From Sphingobacteriaceae bacterium GW460-11-11-14-LB5 (GTDB taxonomy: Bacteria > Bacteroidota > Bacteroidia > Sphingobacteriales > Sphingobacteriaceae), in assembly GCA_002151545.1 (NCBI GenBank), contig CP021237.1, positions 1,364,001-1,428,000 on the forward strand: a stretch of 64,000 bases of DNA, given 5' to 3'. Positions 27,308 through 35,341 of the stretch are shown here, piece by piece; the first letter of the stretch is position 1; every line of letters begins with the position of its first letter. Both the position numbers and the translations under genes were made by a program. The notes below the pieces were generated by a model. It made no database searches, was not told the DNA's origin, and saw only the letters and a list, made by a program, of their open reading frames with translations.

Positions 27308-29236
27308 ATGAACAAAACAAAATTTAAATTAATCGGGAGGTATGTTCTCCTGACTGCTCTTACAGGATTAACAATTTTAGGATGTAAAAAGGGAAATTCA
27401 GAAAATTTACCGGATGAAATCGCAAATACTTCAAATGAGAGATTAAGCCTGACCAAAAAAGCTTTTAACGGGCTGTACTCAGAATTGAAAAAAACAAATG
27501 GCAAAGAATTGCCTGCTAATTTTTTAAGCCGCTTTCCAGAATTTGTTTCACTACTACATCACGACTCAAAACTAGCAAGTAAAACAGCGTTGTCTATTAA
27601 GCCAAATTCACCTCTTATGGTGGCGAGAAAAGCGGCCTTAAAAGCTTCATTAGGACCAGTAGCTAAAACTAGTGTAATGCAGAATTCTGCTTATGAAGAA
27701 ACTGCTCCAACCTATGATGAAGTGATGACGGAATTAGTTGATGATCAGGCATTCAAATCCCTTCTTAATGTAGAGGGGGAAATTCAGGTGGACGATATTG
27801 TCTATAAAGTTACTCCTTACGGCACATTTTTTACAACTGCGAGTAATTATAATTCGCTTAATAGTGTATTTGCAGATATTGCATTACAGAACGACTACAC
27901 ATTACGATTGGAAGATCAAGCTGCGCCGATTTTGATGAATTCGGTACAGGTTCAAAGTACGCAATACAATGATGTGAGGTTACTTAATAGCAATGTTTTT
28001 TTTGTTGATTCGTTTATCGAAGAAGACGTGCCACAACCGGAAGTAACTGTTTTTCCATCTGACGAGACTCTAGCTCCTCTTGTGTATCCAAATATTAATG
28101 ACGGTGGAAACAATAATGGCAATAATATAACTCCCCCACCACCTTCAGATGAGCTTCCAATCCCAAACCGCCAAAGTTATATACTGAATACACAAATGGC
28201 TGCAAATACCTCAAATTATGATCCTGCATATAGTAACACTATTGATTACCCAATAGAATTTAGAACTGGATTTGGCAGTATACTTCAGACATTTTTTGAT
28301 AACTCCACTAGATATAACAATTTTACTAATAAGTATCGTATGAGTGCATTATTCTATAACAGAAACTATGGAATTATCAAAACTCTTGGTATAAAAGTAA
28401 AATGCCAAAAAAAGGGATGGTTATGGTGGAACAAGACTGAAGCTCAAGAAATCAGGGCTGGATGGGATTATATTTCTTACAAGTCGGATCGTAGCGTAGA
28501 CAAAATTGGGCTTCCAAGCAATAAATTCGCTCCATCAATTGGAGAACCTTATTTGATCAATCCAACTGAAGATCCATTTTACGGTGTTCCAATGTGGTCA
28601 AGCACTGATACTTATGCTAAACGTTATAATCTTTATGGTTGGTATATGAAACGCGGGAACAACGAGATTTTCACCATTACAATACCTGGTGGGATTTTAC
28701 CAATTAATAATTTAGAAGATGTCGATTTGCCATCAAGTGTCTTCAAAGGTATAGTACAAAGTGGCTGGAACAAATTAAAAGGTGTTCTTGAAAAATCAGC
28801 TCCTTCAGCGGGGCCGTCATTATATAATCCAAATGCTAGTAATTATAAATTCCCCGTTTACCCATTAAATGGTTATGGCGAAGTAAAATATCTTTCAATT
28901 AATGATATGGAGAATATGCCTAAATCATTTATGAAAGGAATTAGTAAAACACAGTTTTTAAATGGTGACTATAAAGTATATTCAATTGTTTCGCCGCAAG
29001 AAATTAGAGAATATAATACGGATATGATTGATATTCCTTTAGAGTTCTCAACAGTCGATATAAACCTATCGACAAATGTTAATAATCTAGCACTTGATAT
29101 CGGACAAGCCGCAAGGTCTTTAGTGTCTGATCAATTGGGTAAGCACTATGAAGTAGATAAAGGAACAATCATTGGTGCGGTGAAATGGGATAATCAATGG
29201 AGATCGATAAGATTAAATTTTAAAATGAAAGACTAA
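27308..29236 (+). CDS. Large lipoprotein of unknown function
   Basis: This 642-residue lipoprotein has a lipobox ending LGC with C26, followed by KKGN. No catalytic motif is recognised. There is a Pro-rich linker near residues 275-290 (ITPPPPSDELPIP) between two halves. The second half is rich in Tyr, Asn and Trp, as in surface proteins, and contains KKGWLWWNKTEAQEI. Base composition is AT-richer than the flanking metabolic genes. The next gene starts 9 bp later and encodes an outer-membrane barrel, so the two probably form a cell-surface unit. ATG 27308 starts the signal sequence; the upstream TTG is ignored. Confidence 0.7.
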   Translation: MNKTKFKLIGRYVLLTALTGLTILGCKKGNSENLPDEIANTSNERLSLTKKAFNGLYSELKKTNGKELPANFLSRFPEFVSLLHHDSKLASKTALSIKPNSPLMVARKAALKASLGPVAKTSVMQNSAYEETAPTYDEVMTELVDDQAFKSLLNVEGEIQVDDIVYKVTPYGTFFTTASNYNSLNSVFADIALQNDYTLRLEDQAAPILMNSVQVQSTQYNDVRLLNSNVFFVDSFIEEDVPQPEVTVFPSDETLAPLVYPNINDGGNNNGNNITPPPPSDELPIPNRQSYILNTQMAANTSNYDPAYSNTIDYPIEFRTGFGSILQTFFDNSTRYNNFTNKYRMSALFYNRNYGIIKTLGIKVKCQKKGWLWWNKTEAQEIRAGWDYISYKSDRSVDKIGLPSNKFAPSIGEPYLINPTEDPFYGVPMWSSTDTYAKRYNLYGWYMKRGNNEIFTITIPGGILPINNLEDVDLPSSVFKGIVQSGWNKLKGVLEKSAPSAGPSLYNPNASNYKFPVYPLNGYGEVKYLSINDMENMPKSFMKGISKTQFLNGDYKVYSIVSPQEIREYNTDMIDIPLEFSTVDINLSTNVNNLALDIGQAARSLVSDQLGKHYEVDKGTIIGAVKWDNQWRSIRLNFKMKD

Positions 29237-29245
29237 CAATAAACT

Positions 29246-29818
29246 ATGAAAACAAACCTATTTTTATTGGGACTTGCAATCTGTACAGCAACCATCGTAA
29301 AAGCTCAAACAATTACTAAACAAGAAAAAGGATATTTCAATCTTACGGAGATTGGCTACACAATTGGAAATCATACTTATGAGATTCAAGTAAATCCAAC
29401 TAAATATGATGGCGGTACTTCTGGTGCTTACGCCCTTAGTTTAAGAAATATCAATGGGGTATTTTTAACCAATAAAATATCAGTTGGTGTAGGTGTGGGA
29501 TTGGAAAATTATACTGATAACGACAGCTATTCCACCAATAATAATCTGTTTCACCTATTCTTGGATGCAAGATATTATTTTAAGAATCAGAGTAATACCC
29601 TATTTGCTTACGGAGATGTAGGAACAGGTTTAAAAATAGATGATAATTTTAGAAAAGGCCAAATGTTTAATTTAGGGCTTGGATACAAATTTAAAGTTGC
29701 TTCTAAAGTAGGTATGACCGGAAGTTTGGGTTATAGCGATCAAACAATTAAGGCCGATCCACAGATTACAAAAAACCGTTATTATGGCCTCGCTATTAAG
29801 GCCGGACTACTTTTCTAA
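29246..29818 (+). CDS. Small outer-membrane beta-barrel protein
   Basis: This 190-residue protein has a signal peptide (about 1-20, ending VKAQT) followed by about eight amphipathic beta-strands with aromatic girdles, for example GVGVGLENYTD, HLFLDARYYF, LFAYGDVGTGLKI and YGLAIKAGLLF, ending in a C-terminal Phe as usual for outer-membrane barrels. It is cotranscribed with the large lipoprotein gene (9-bp gap). The operon ends at a strong terminator. Ligand or partner are unknown. Confidence 0.75.
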   Translation: MKTNLFLLGLAICTATIVKAQTITKQEKGYFNLTEIGYTIGNHTYEIQVNPTKYDGGTSGAYALSLRNINGVFLTNKISVGVGVGLENYTDNDSYSTNNNLFHLFLDARYYFKNQSNTLFAYGDVGTGLKIDDNFRKGQMFNLGLGYKFKVASKVGMTGSLGYSDQTIKADPQITKNRYYGLAIKAGLLF

Positions 29819-29835
29819 TTAATAATTATCAATAA

Positions 29836-29875
29836 AAGATAGACCAGAGCAGATCGTTCTGGTCTATCTTCTTTT
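29836..29875 (+). terminator. Terminator of the lipoprotein/barrel operon
   Basis: AAGATAGACCAGA (29836-29848) pairs perfectly with TCTGGTCTATCTT (29858-29870) around a 9-nt loop and is followed by CTTTT. Confidence 0.9.
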
Positions 29876-29924
29876 AGGTCTTGATAGATACTTCATATCA
29901 ATCTAGGTATATTCCTACATTTAC

Positions 29925-30493
29925 ATGAGGTCATTAATAAATTTATCAAATATTGCCGAAATTGAACTTACATATAAACGCCATTCTAATACAACAAACT
30001 GCCCTAAAATCTCAACTTCGCAAGATGCCTATAACATTCTTATCAACAACTGGAATGAAAACAAAATCTATTTTCTGGAAGAAGTAAAGATTATCCTGTT
30101 AAGCAGCAGTAATCGGGTTTTGGGTATCAGTAATATATCATCGGAATGCGTTGCATGTACCATTGTTGATCCGCGCCTTGTATTGGTTACAGCCTTAAAG
30201 GCAAATGCATCTGCCATTGTTCTGGCACACAATCATCCGTCCGGAGGCGTTAATCAAGTAACACAGACAGGATAATGACTAACCGCCTGATCAATGCAAG
30301 CGAAATGCTGGGAATTTCTATGTTTGATCACCTGATTGTTGCCAATGAAGGCTATTATTCATTTACTGACAATATTGTTTATCTCAAACGCCATCCCAGA
30401 AATTACATCGCTTTTGAAGCGAGCCACCTTTTTAAAAAGGCCATGAAAAGAAAAAGAAACAATAATTTCTTACTGCCCCTTTATCTAAATTAA
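29925..30493 (+). pseudogene. radC: radC-like JAB-domain gene broken by a frameshift
   Basis: The first frame (29925-30275) encodes the N-terminal part of a RadC/JAB-domain protein up to the metal-binding motif AHNHPSGG and then stops. The rest continues in another frame to 30493: TDRIMTNRLINASEMLGIS then MFDHLIVANEGYYSF, exactly what follows HNHPSG in intact homologues. The shift lies around 30258-30270 and would be repaired by one added base. Short RadC homologues of about 150-190 residues are common on mobile elements, and their function remains unclear. It may be a decayed gene or a sequencing error. Confidence 0.8.
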
Positions 30494-31006
30494 CGCTCTC
30501 ATTATCTAATGATAGGTTATTCGTTCGTGTTTTAAAATTTGAATAATATTTTCGGACTGATAAAAAATAAAGGCTAAATCCTGAATAGAATTTTAAAGAG
30601 AAGTGTAACCCGTAGATATGCCCCGGATTAACTTCGAGGAACTAGGCCACATTGCACCGTATCAATTTAAAACTCCTAGGTTTTTAAAACTTGACTTCCT
30701 TAAGATAGTCGGGATTTGTAATCCCGTCTCCAGAAATCCACAGTACAAAGCTTCTGATTGCAAATCCAGACCAACGTTTTGCCAACATATTGCCTGGCAC
30801 CGATTTAAATTAATCGTTTTAGATGTTGCTTTACAGATGATTAACTAATTGTGTAGTGCTTCAATCACTGTCAGATTCGTCGTTAAATCCGTCATATATT
30901 ATCAAATTGTAGCAGGATTTTAACCTTATTTAAGTTTTATTGGTTTATTTGAGTTAATATTTATACATTCAATTCATAATCAAACTCAGCTAACTCAACC
31001 AAAACT
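30494..31006. other. Gene-free region upstream of the AraC gene
   Basis: About 510 bp without a convincing gene; a 76-codon frame at 30618-30848 runs through REP-like hairpins and is rejected. The last 150 bp are AT-rich and should carry the promoter of the AraC-family gene. Confidence 0.5.
30710..30770. repeat. REP-like pair of short-loop hairpins
   Basis: CGGGATT (30710-30716) pairs with AATCCCG (30720-30726) around the loop TGT, and TCTGATT (30753-30759) pairs with AATCCAGA (30763-30770), with one bulged base, around the loop GCA. Three-base loops flanked by ATT/AAT recall the arrays at 14.5-14.8 kb. Confidence 0.65.
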
Positions 31007-31909
31007 ATGAAAGTATTACCATTTACCATGCTTGTTCCTGATGATAAGAGTGTGATATCGGAACATATTGAACTTCCATATTTTTACCAATATCTGCACC
31101 GACATGATGAATGGCAGATTACTTACATAGAAAAAGGAGAGGGAACGTTAATTGCAGGGAATGATATGCATGCCTTCCGACCAGGCGATATTTTTGTAAT
31201 TGGGGCAAAACTCCCACATCTTTTTAAAAGCAACCCTGAATATTTTGCTGCTGACAGCCATAAAACGATCAAAGCATGTTCTATTTACTTTAATCCTAAT
31301 GGTATTTTAGCTGCTTTGTTCAATCTTCCCGAAATGAAGATGGCCAGCGGTTTTTTAGCTAAACACAAACATGGTTTCAAAATTCCTGCTGCTTTTACTA
31401 AAAACATGGCGACCAAAATGTTCAATGTTCACCAGGCATCAGGCGTTGATGTGTTGTTTAACTTTCTGAAATTGGTTAACAGCCTTCAGGATTTAAATGA
31501 AAATGTAGAATCGTTGTGCTCAGATATGTATTCTTCGAACGTAACCGAAAATGAAGGTATGCGGTTGAGTAAGATCATTAACTTCATCACCGAAAATTAC
31601 AATAATCAAATTTCCTTAGAGGATGTGGCCAATGCGGCGTTTATGACTCCTCAAGCCTTCTGCAGGTATTTTAAGAAACATACAGGACATACTTTCGTAT
31701 CGTTTTTAAATGAAGTGAGAATTAACGATGCCTGCAAAAGCCTTATTTCGGGAGAAAAAGCCGATTGCATTTCAGGCGTAGCCTATAAAGCTGGTTTCAA
31801 TAGCATTACCAATTTTAACCGGGTATTTAAAAGTATTATTGGTCAATCGCCAAGAGCATATATCGATACTTATAACAGTGTAAGCAGGGTAAGCTACGTA
31901 GGCGCCTAA
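31007..31909 (+). CDS. AraC-family transcriptional regulator
   Basis: This 300-residue regulator has an N-terminal cupin-like sensing domain (about 20-100, with HRHDEWQITYIEKGEGTL and FRPGDIFVIGAKLPH) and a C-terminal double helix-turn-helix (about 195-290, with ISLEDVANAAFMTPQAFCRYF and GVAYKAGFNSITNFNRVFKS). It precedes the DUF885, permease and DPP-IV genes on the same strand, so local control of peptide use is likely. The ligand is unknown. Confidence 0.9.
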   Translation: MKVLPFTMLVPDDKSVISEHIELPYFYQYLHRHDEWQITYIEKGEGTLIAGNDMHAFRPGDIFVIGAKLPHLFKSNPEYFAADSHKTIKACSIYFNPNGILAALFNLPEMKMASGFLAKHKHGFKIPAAFTKNMATKMFNVHQASGVDVLFNFLKLVNSLQDLNENVESLCSDMYSSNVTENEGMRLSKIINFITENYNNQISLEDVANAAFMTPQAFCRYFKKHTGHTFVSFLNEVRINDACKSLISGEKADCISGVAYKAGFNSITNFNRVFKSIIGQSPRAYIDTYNSVSRVSYVGA

Positions 31910-31959
31910 GCAAAAACATTCTTAATTTATAAAAAAAAACTAGCCATTTTTTCAAATGG

Positions 31960-31978
31960 AGGCAAATGCTATTTGCCT
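31960..31978 (+). promoter_or_regulatory. Palindromic hairpin just upstream of the DUF885 gene
   Basis: AGGCAAAT (31960-31967) pairs perfectly with ATTTGCCT (31971-31978) around the loop GCT, ending 17 bp before the start codon at 31996. It could be an operator or a 5'-leader hairpin affecting translation. The role is inferred from position only. Confidence 0.4.
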
Positions 31979-31995
31979 GATTTAACCAAACCCAA

Positions 31996-33774
31996 ATGCA
32001 AAACAAATTGACGTTTTTTGCCCTTTTGTTAATGGTAAACCTGTTACCAGGCACTTTTGTATTCGCTCAAACCGCTAATGAAAGTTTGTACGAACAGACC
32101 AGCGAAATGGGCACGCTGATTATAGGCTACCAAAGGGATGTAGATGCGATTAATGATTTCTACTATCCTTATTCATCAGGAGGTACTTATGCCTATCCGA
32201 TGGCTACTTTTAAAAGTCCGGAGCAAAGAAAACGCCTGCAGGATATCAACAACGATTATTTAAGCAAGTTAAAATCAGCCAAATTTGAAGGATTTAGCAT
32301 TTACGGCAAAGTAGATTATATCCTCCTTAAAAAACAGATCGAATCTTCTGTCTGGCTGCTCGGCAAAGAAGAAACAGATTACAATGCCCTGTCGAAGTAT
32401 TTTACCTTTGCCGATCCTATTTATGCGCTCGAAAAATTAAGAAGAAGAGGTACCTATAAAGAAGGATCGCTAATGGCTGCCCAGATGGACGACATTGCGA
32501 AGCAGATTGATGTGCTAAATCTGAATTTTAAGCAGGGAATACTTAAACCCGATCAGCTTAAAATGGCAACAGCCATAACCTTGAGTTTAAAACACCGTTT
32601 AAAGGGTTTTTACCAGTTTTATATGGATTATGAACCTGGTTTTACCTGGTGGGCACCTAAACCTTACGAAAAGTTAGACCTCGCCTTAACCCAGTACGCT
32701 AAACTTTTTAACGATAAAGAAGCGCCTACTCCGGCTTCAAAATCAAATAAACCAGAAATTAAGGGAAATCCAATTGGGAGGGAAGAGCTGATCAGGCAAT
32801 TAAATGCAGAGCTTATTCCTTATACACCAGAGGAACTCATCAAGCTTGCCGAAAAAGAATTTAAGTTTTGCGATGAAGAGCTTTTGAAAGCATCAGCTGC
32901 AATGGGTTTCGGAAATGACTGGAAAAAAGCGCAGGAAAAAATCAAGAATAGTTACGTGCCATTAGGTAAACAACCAGAGTTAATTGTAAAACTACAGGAT
33001 GATGCCTTAAACTTTATCAAAGCCAACGACCTGATCAGCATTCCCGCATTGGCGGAAGAAACCTGGGGTATGGTGATGATGTCGGCCGAACGCCAGTTGG
33101 TGAATCCATTTTTTACCGGTGGGCGCGAAATCAGTATTTCCTACCCAACAAATTCGATGGAGGAAGATGATAAGTTAATGAGTATGCGTGGTAATAATCC
33201 CTATTTCTCAAGGGGAACGGTACAGCACGAACTTTTGCCGGGTCATCACTATCAATATTTTATCAATAATCGTTATAAAAGCTATCGCGATCCGTTTAAA
33301 ACGCCTTTTAGTGTAGAAGGCTGGCCATTATACTGGGAACTTTTATTGTATGATAAAGGTTTCGCCAAAACGCCCGAAGAAAAAATGGGAATGCTTTTCT
33401 GGCGCATGCACCGTTGTGCCAGGATTCTTTTTTCACTGAACTTTCATCTTGGCAAATGGACGCCTCAGCAGTGTGTCGATTTCCTGGTTGATCGTGTAGG
33501 GCACGAACGCGCCAATGCAGAAGGTGAGGTGCGCAGATCTTTCAAAGGCGATTATAGTCCCTTGTACCAGGTAGCTTACCTTACCGGTGGCCTCCAGCTT
33601 TTTGCCCTTAAAAAAGAACTGGTTGATCGTGGAAAAATGAGCTTTAAAGCCTTCCACAATGCCGTGATCAAAGAAAACTTAATTCCTGTAGAAATGATCA
33701 GGGCTACTTTAACCAACCAGCCGTTAACACGCGATTTTACAACCTCGTGGCATTTTTACGATCAGCTTAAATAA
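31996..33774 (+). CDS. Secreted DUF885-family protein (putative metallopeptidase)
   Basis: This 592-residue protein has a signal peptide (about 1-25, ending VFAQ). The DUF885 (PF05960) metal-binding motif is seen as H411-E412-LLPG-H417 in TVQHELLPGHHYQYF, with RVGHERANAEGEVRRSF downstream as the other conserved block. Members are helical zinc proteins believed to be carboxypeptidase-like enzymes, but the reaction is not settled. It precedes an amino acid permease by 42 bp and a dipeptidyl peptidase, consistent with extracytoplasmic peptide digestion. Confidence 0.85.
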   Translation: MQNKLTFFALLLMVNLLPGTFVFAQTANESLYEQTSEMGTLIIGYQRDVDAINDFYYPYSSGGTYAYPMATFKSPEQRKRLQDINNDYLSKLKSAKFEGFSIYGKVDYILLKKQIESSVWLLGKEETDYNALSKYFTFADPIYALEKLRRRGTYKEGSLMAAQMDDIAKQIDVLNLNFKQGILKPDQLKMATAITLSLKHRLKGFYQFYMDYEPGFTWWAPKPYEKLDLALTQYAKLFNDKEAPTPASKSNKPEIKGNPIGREELIRQLNAELIPYTPEELIKLAEKEFKFCDEELLKASAAMGFGNDWKKAQEKIKNSYVPLGKQPELIVKLQDDALNFIKANDLISIPALAEETWGMVMMSAERQLVNPFFTGGREISISYPTNSMEEDDKLMSMRGNNPYFSRGTVQHELLPGHHYQYFINNRYKSYRDPFKTPFSVEGWPLYWELLLYDKGFAKTPEEKMGMLFWRMHRCARILFSLNFHLGKWTPQQCVDFLVDRVGHERANAEGEVRRSFKGDYSPLYQVAYLTGGLQLFALKKELVDRGKMSFKAFHNAVIKENLIPVEMIRATLTNQPLTRDFTTSWHFYDQLK

Positions 33775-33816
33775 ATCAACTCACCAAACCCTTTGAACCA
33801 CCAAACAACAGAACGC

Positions 33817-35265
33817 ATGATTGAAAAAGAAACCACACAGTTTAAACCTTCACTTAAATTGATGGATGCAACCATGCTTGTAGCCGGAAGTATGATCGGC
33901 TCAGGTATTTTTATTGTAAGTGCAGATATTACCCGAAATGTTGGCAGTTCTGGCTGGCTGTTAGTGGTTTGGTTAATTACAGGTTTTATGACGCTTACTG
34001 CTGCATTGAGTTATGGCGAATTAAGTGCCATGTTCCCAAAAGCGGGCGGACAGTATATTTATTTAAAAGAAGCCTATAACCCGTTGATCAGTTTTTTATA
34101 TGGCTGGAGTTTTTTTACGGTTATCCAAACCGCAACTATTGCTGCTGTAGGCGTGGCATTTGCCAAGTTTACGGCTTATCTCGTACCCGCGCTCAGTGAA
34201 GATTTAGTAGCCATCGATTTGGGTTTCTTTACCATCTCTCCGGCACAACTATTGGCCATTGGGGTAATTATATTACTTACCTATATTAACAACAGGGGAG
34301 TAAACGGGGGGAAAGTGATTCAAACTACCTTTACAGTGGCTAAATTGTTAAGTCTGTTTGGCCTGATTGCTTTTGGACTTTTCTTTTTAGATAAAGGTAT
34401 CTGGAAAAGCAACTGGGAAAATATGTGGGTTTTAGGTCCACTCTCTGCCGAAGGAAATATTGGTTCTTATACTACGCTGGCCGCATTCGGTGCCATTGCT
34501 GCCGCGATGGTGGGCTCGATATTTAGCAGCGATTCCTGGCACAACGTTACCTTTATTGCCGGCGAAATTAAAAACCCTGCACGTAATATTGGTTTGAGTT
34601 TAGCCTTGGGAACGATTATCGTAACGGTGCTCTACATCCTTACCAATGTGATGTATACAGGTGTACTTTCATTACATGATATTGCCTACGCTGATAAAGA
34701 CCGGGTAGCAGTTTCTGCTGCCAACCATATTTTCGGTACCGCGGGCACCATCATTATCGCGTTAATGATTATGGTTTCGACTTTCGGTTGTAACAACGGT
34801 CTAATTATGGCTGGTGCCAGGGTGTATTACTCCATGGCCAAAGACGGACTTTTCTTTAAAAAAGTTGGTACGCTGAATAAAAATGCAGTACCTGGATTTG
34901 GACTATGGATTCAATGTATTTTTGCTTGTTTATGGTGCATTAGCGGAAAGTATGGCGATCTGTTGGATATGATCTCATTTGTGGTGGTGATGTTTTATAT
35001 GCTCACCATTTTCGGGATATTTATCCTTCGTAAAAAACGACCTGATGCAGAACGTCCGTACAAAGCTTTTGGTTACCCCGTTCTGCCCATCATTTATATG
35101 GTAATGGGACTGGCCTTTTGTATATTACTGATTATTTTTAAACCCAAATTTACCTGGCCGGGATTAATCATTACTTTAATTGGTATACCGGTTTACTACC
35201 TGATAAAAGGAAGTATTGCCCGTCAGGATTCGAAAACAAAAGATACGCCTGATAGCAGCGGTTAA
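33817..35265 (+). CDS. APC-superfamily amino acid permease
   Basis: This 482-residue inner-membrane protein has about twelve hydrophobic helices. The first helix contains the substrate-site motif GSMIGSGIFIVSADI, typical of the APC/LAT-like branch, and GELSAMFPKAGGQYIYLKEA follows helix 2. It imports or exchanges amino acids; specificity cannot be told. It lies in a same-strand run between the DUF885 and DPP-IV genes. The frame begins with TTG at 33793, but ATG 33817 is the better start. Confidence 0.92.
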   Translation: MIEKETTQFKPSLKLMDATMLVAGSMIGSGIFIVSADITRNVGSSGWLLVVWLITGFMTLTAALSYGELSAMFPKAGGQYIYLKEAYNPLISFLYGWSFFTVIQTATIAAVGVAFAKFTAYLVPALSEDLVAIDLGFFTISPAQLLAIGVIILLTYINNRGVNGGKVIQTTFTVAKLLSLFGLIAFGLFFLDKGIWKSNWENMWVLGPLSAEGNIGSYTTLAAFGAIAAAMVGSIFSSDSWHNVTFIAGEIKNPARNIGLSLALGTIIVTVLYILTNVMYTGVLSLHDIAYADKDRVAVSAANHIFGTAGTIIIALMIMVSTFGCNNGLIMAGARVYYSMAKDGLFFKKVGTLNKNAVPGFGLWIQCIFACLWCISGKYGDLLDMISFVVVMFYMLTIFGIFILRKKRPDAERPYKAFGYPVLPIIYMVMGLAFCILLIIFKPKFTWPGLIITLIGIPVYYLIKGSIARQDSKTKDTPDSSG

Positions 35266-35341
35266 AATATTGATGTTATCCATTAAAATCTGAAGGGAAT
35301 CTGCAAAACGCGAGTACTATATTTACCACAAAAAACCTGTA

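Noticed and set aside
30618..30848. 76-codon frame before the AraC gene
   Set aside because: Runs through REP-like hairpins; unlikely protein sequence.
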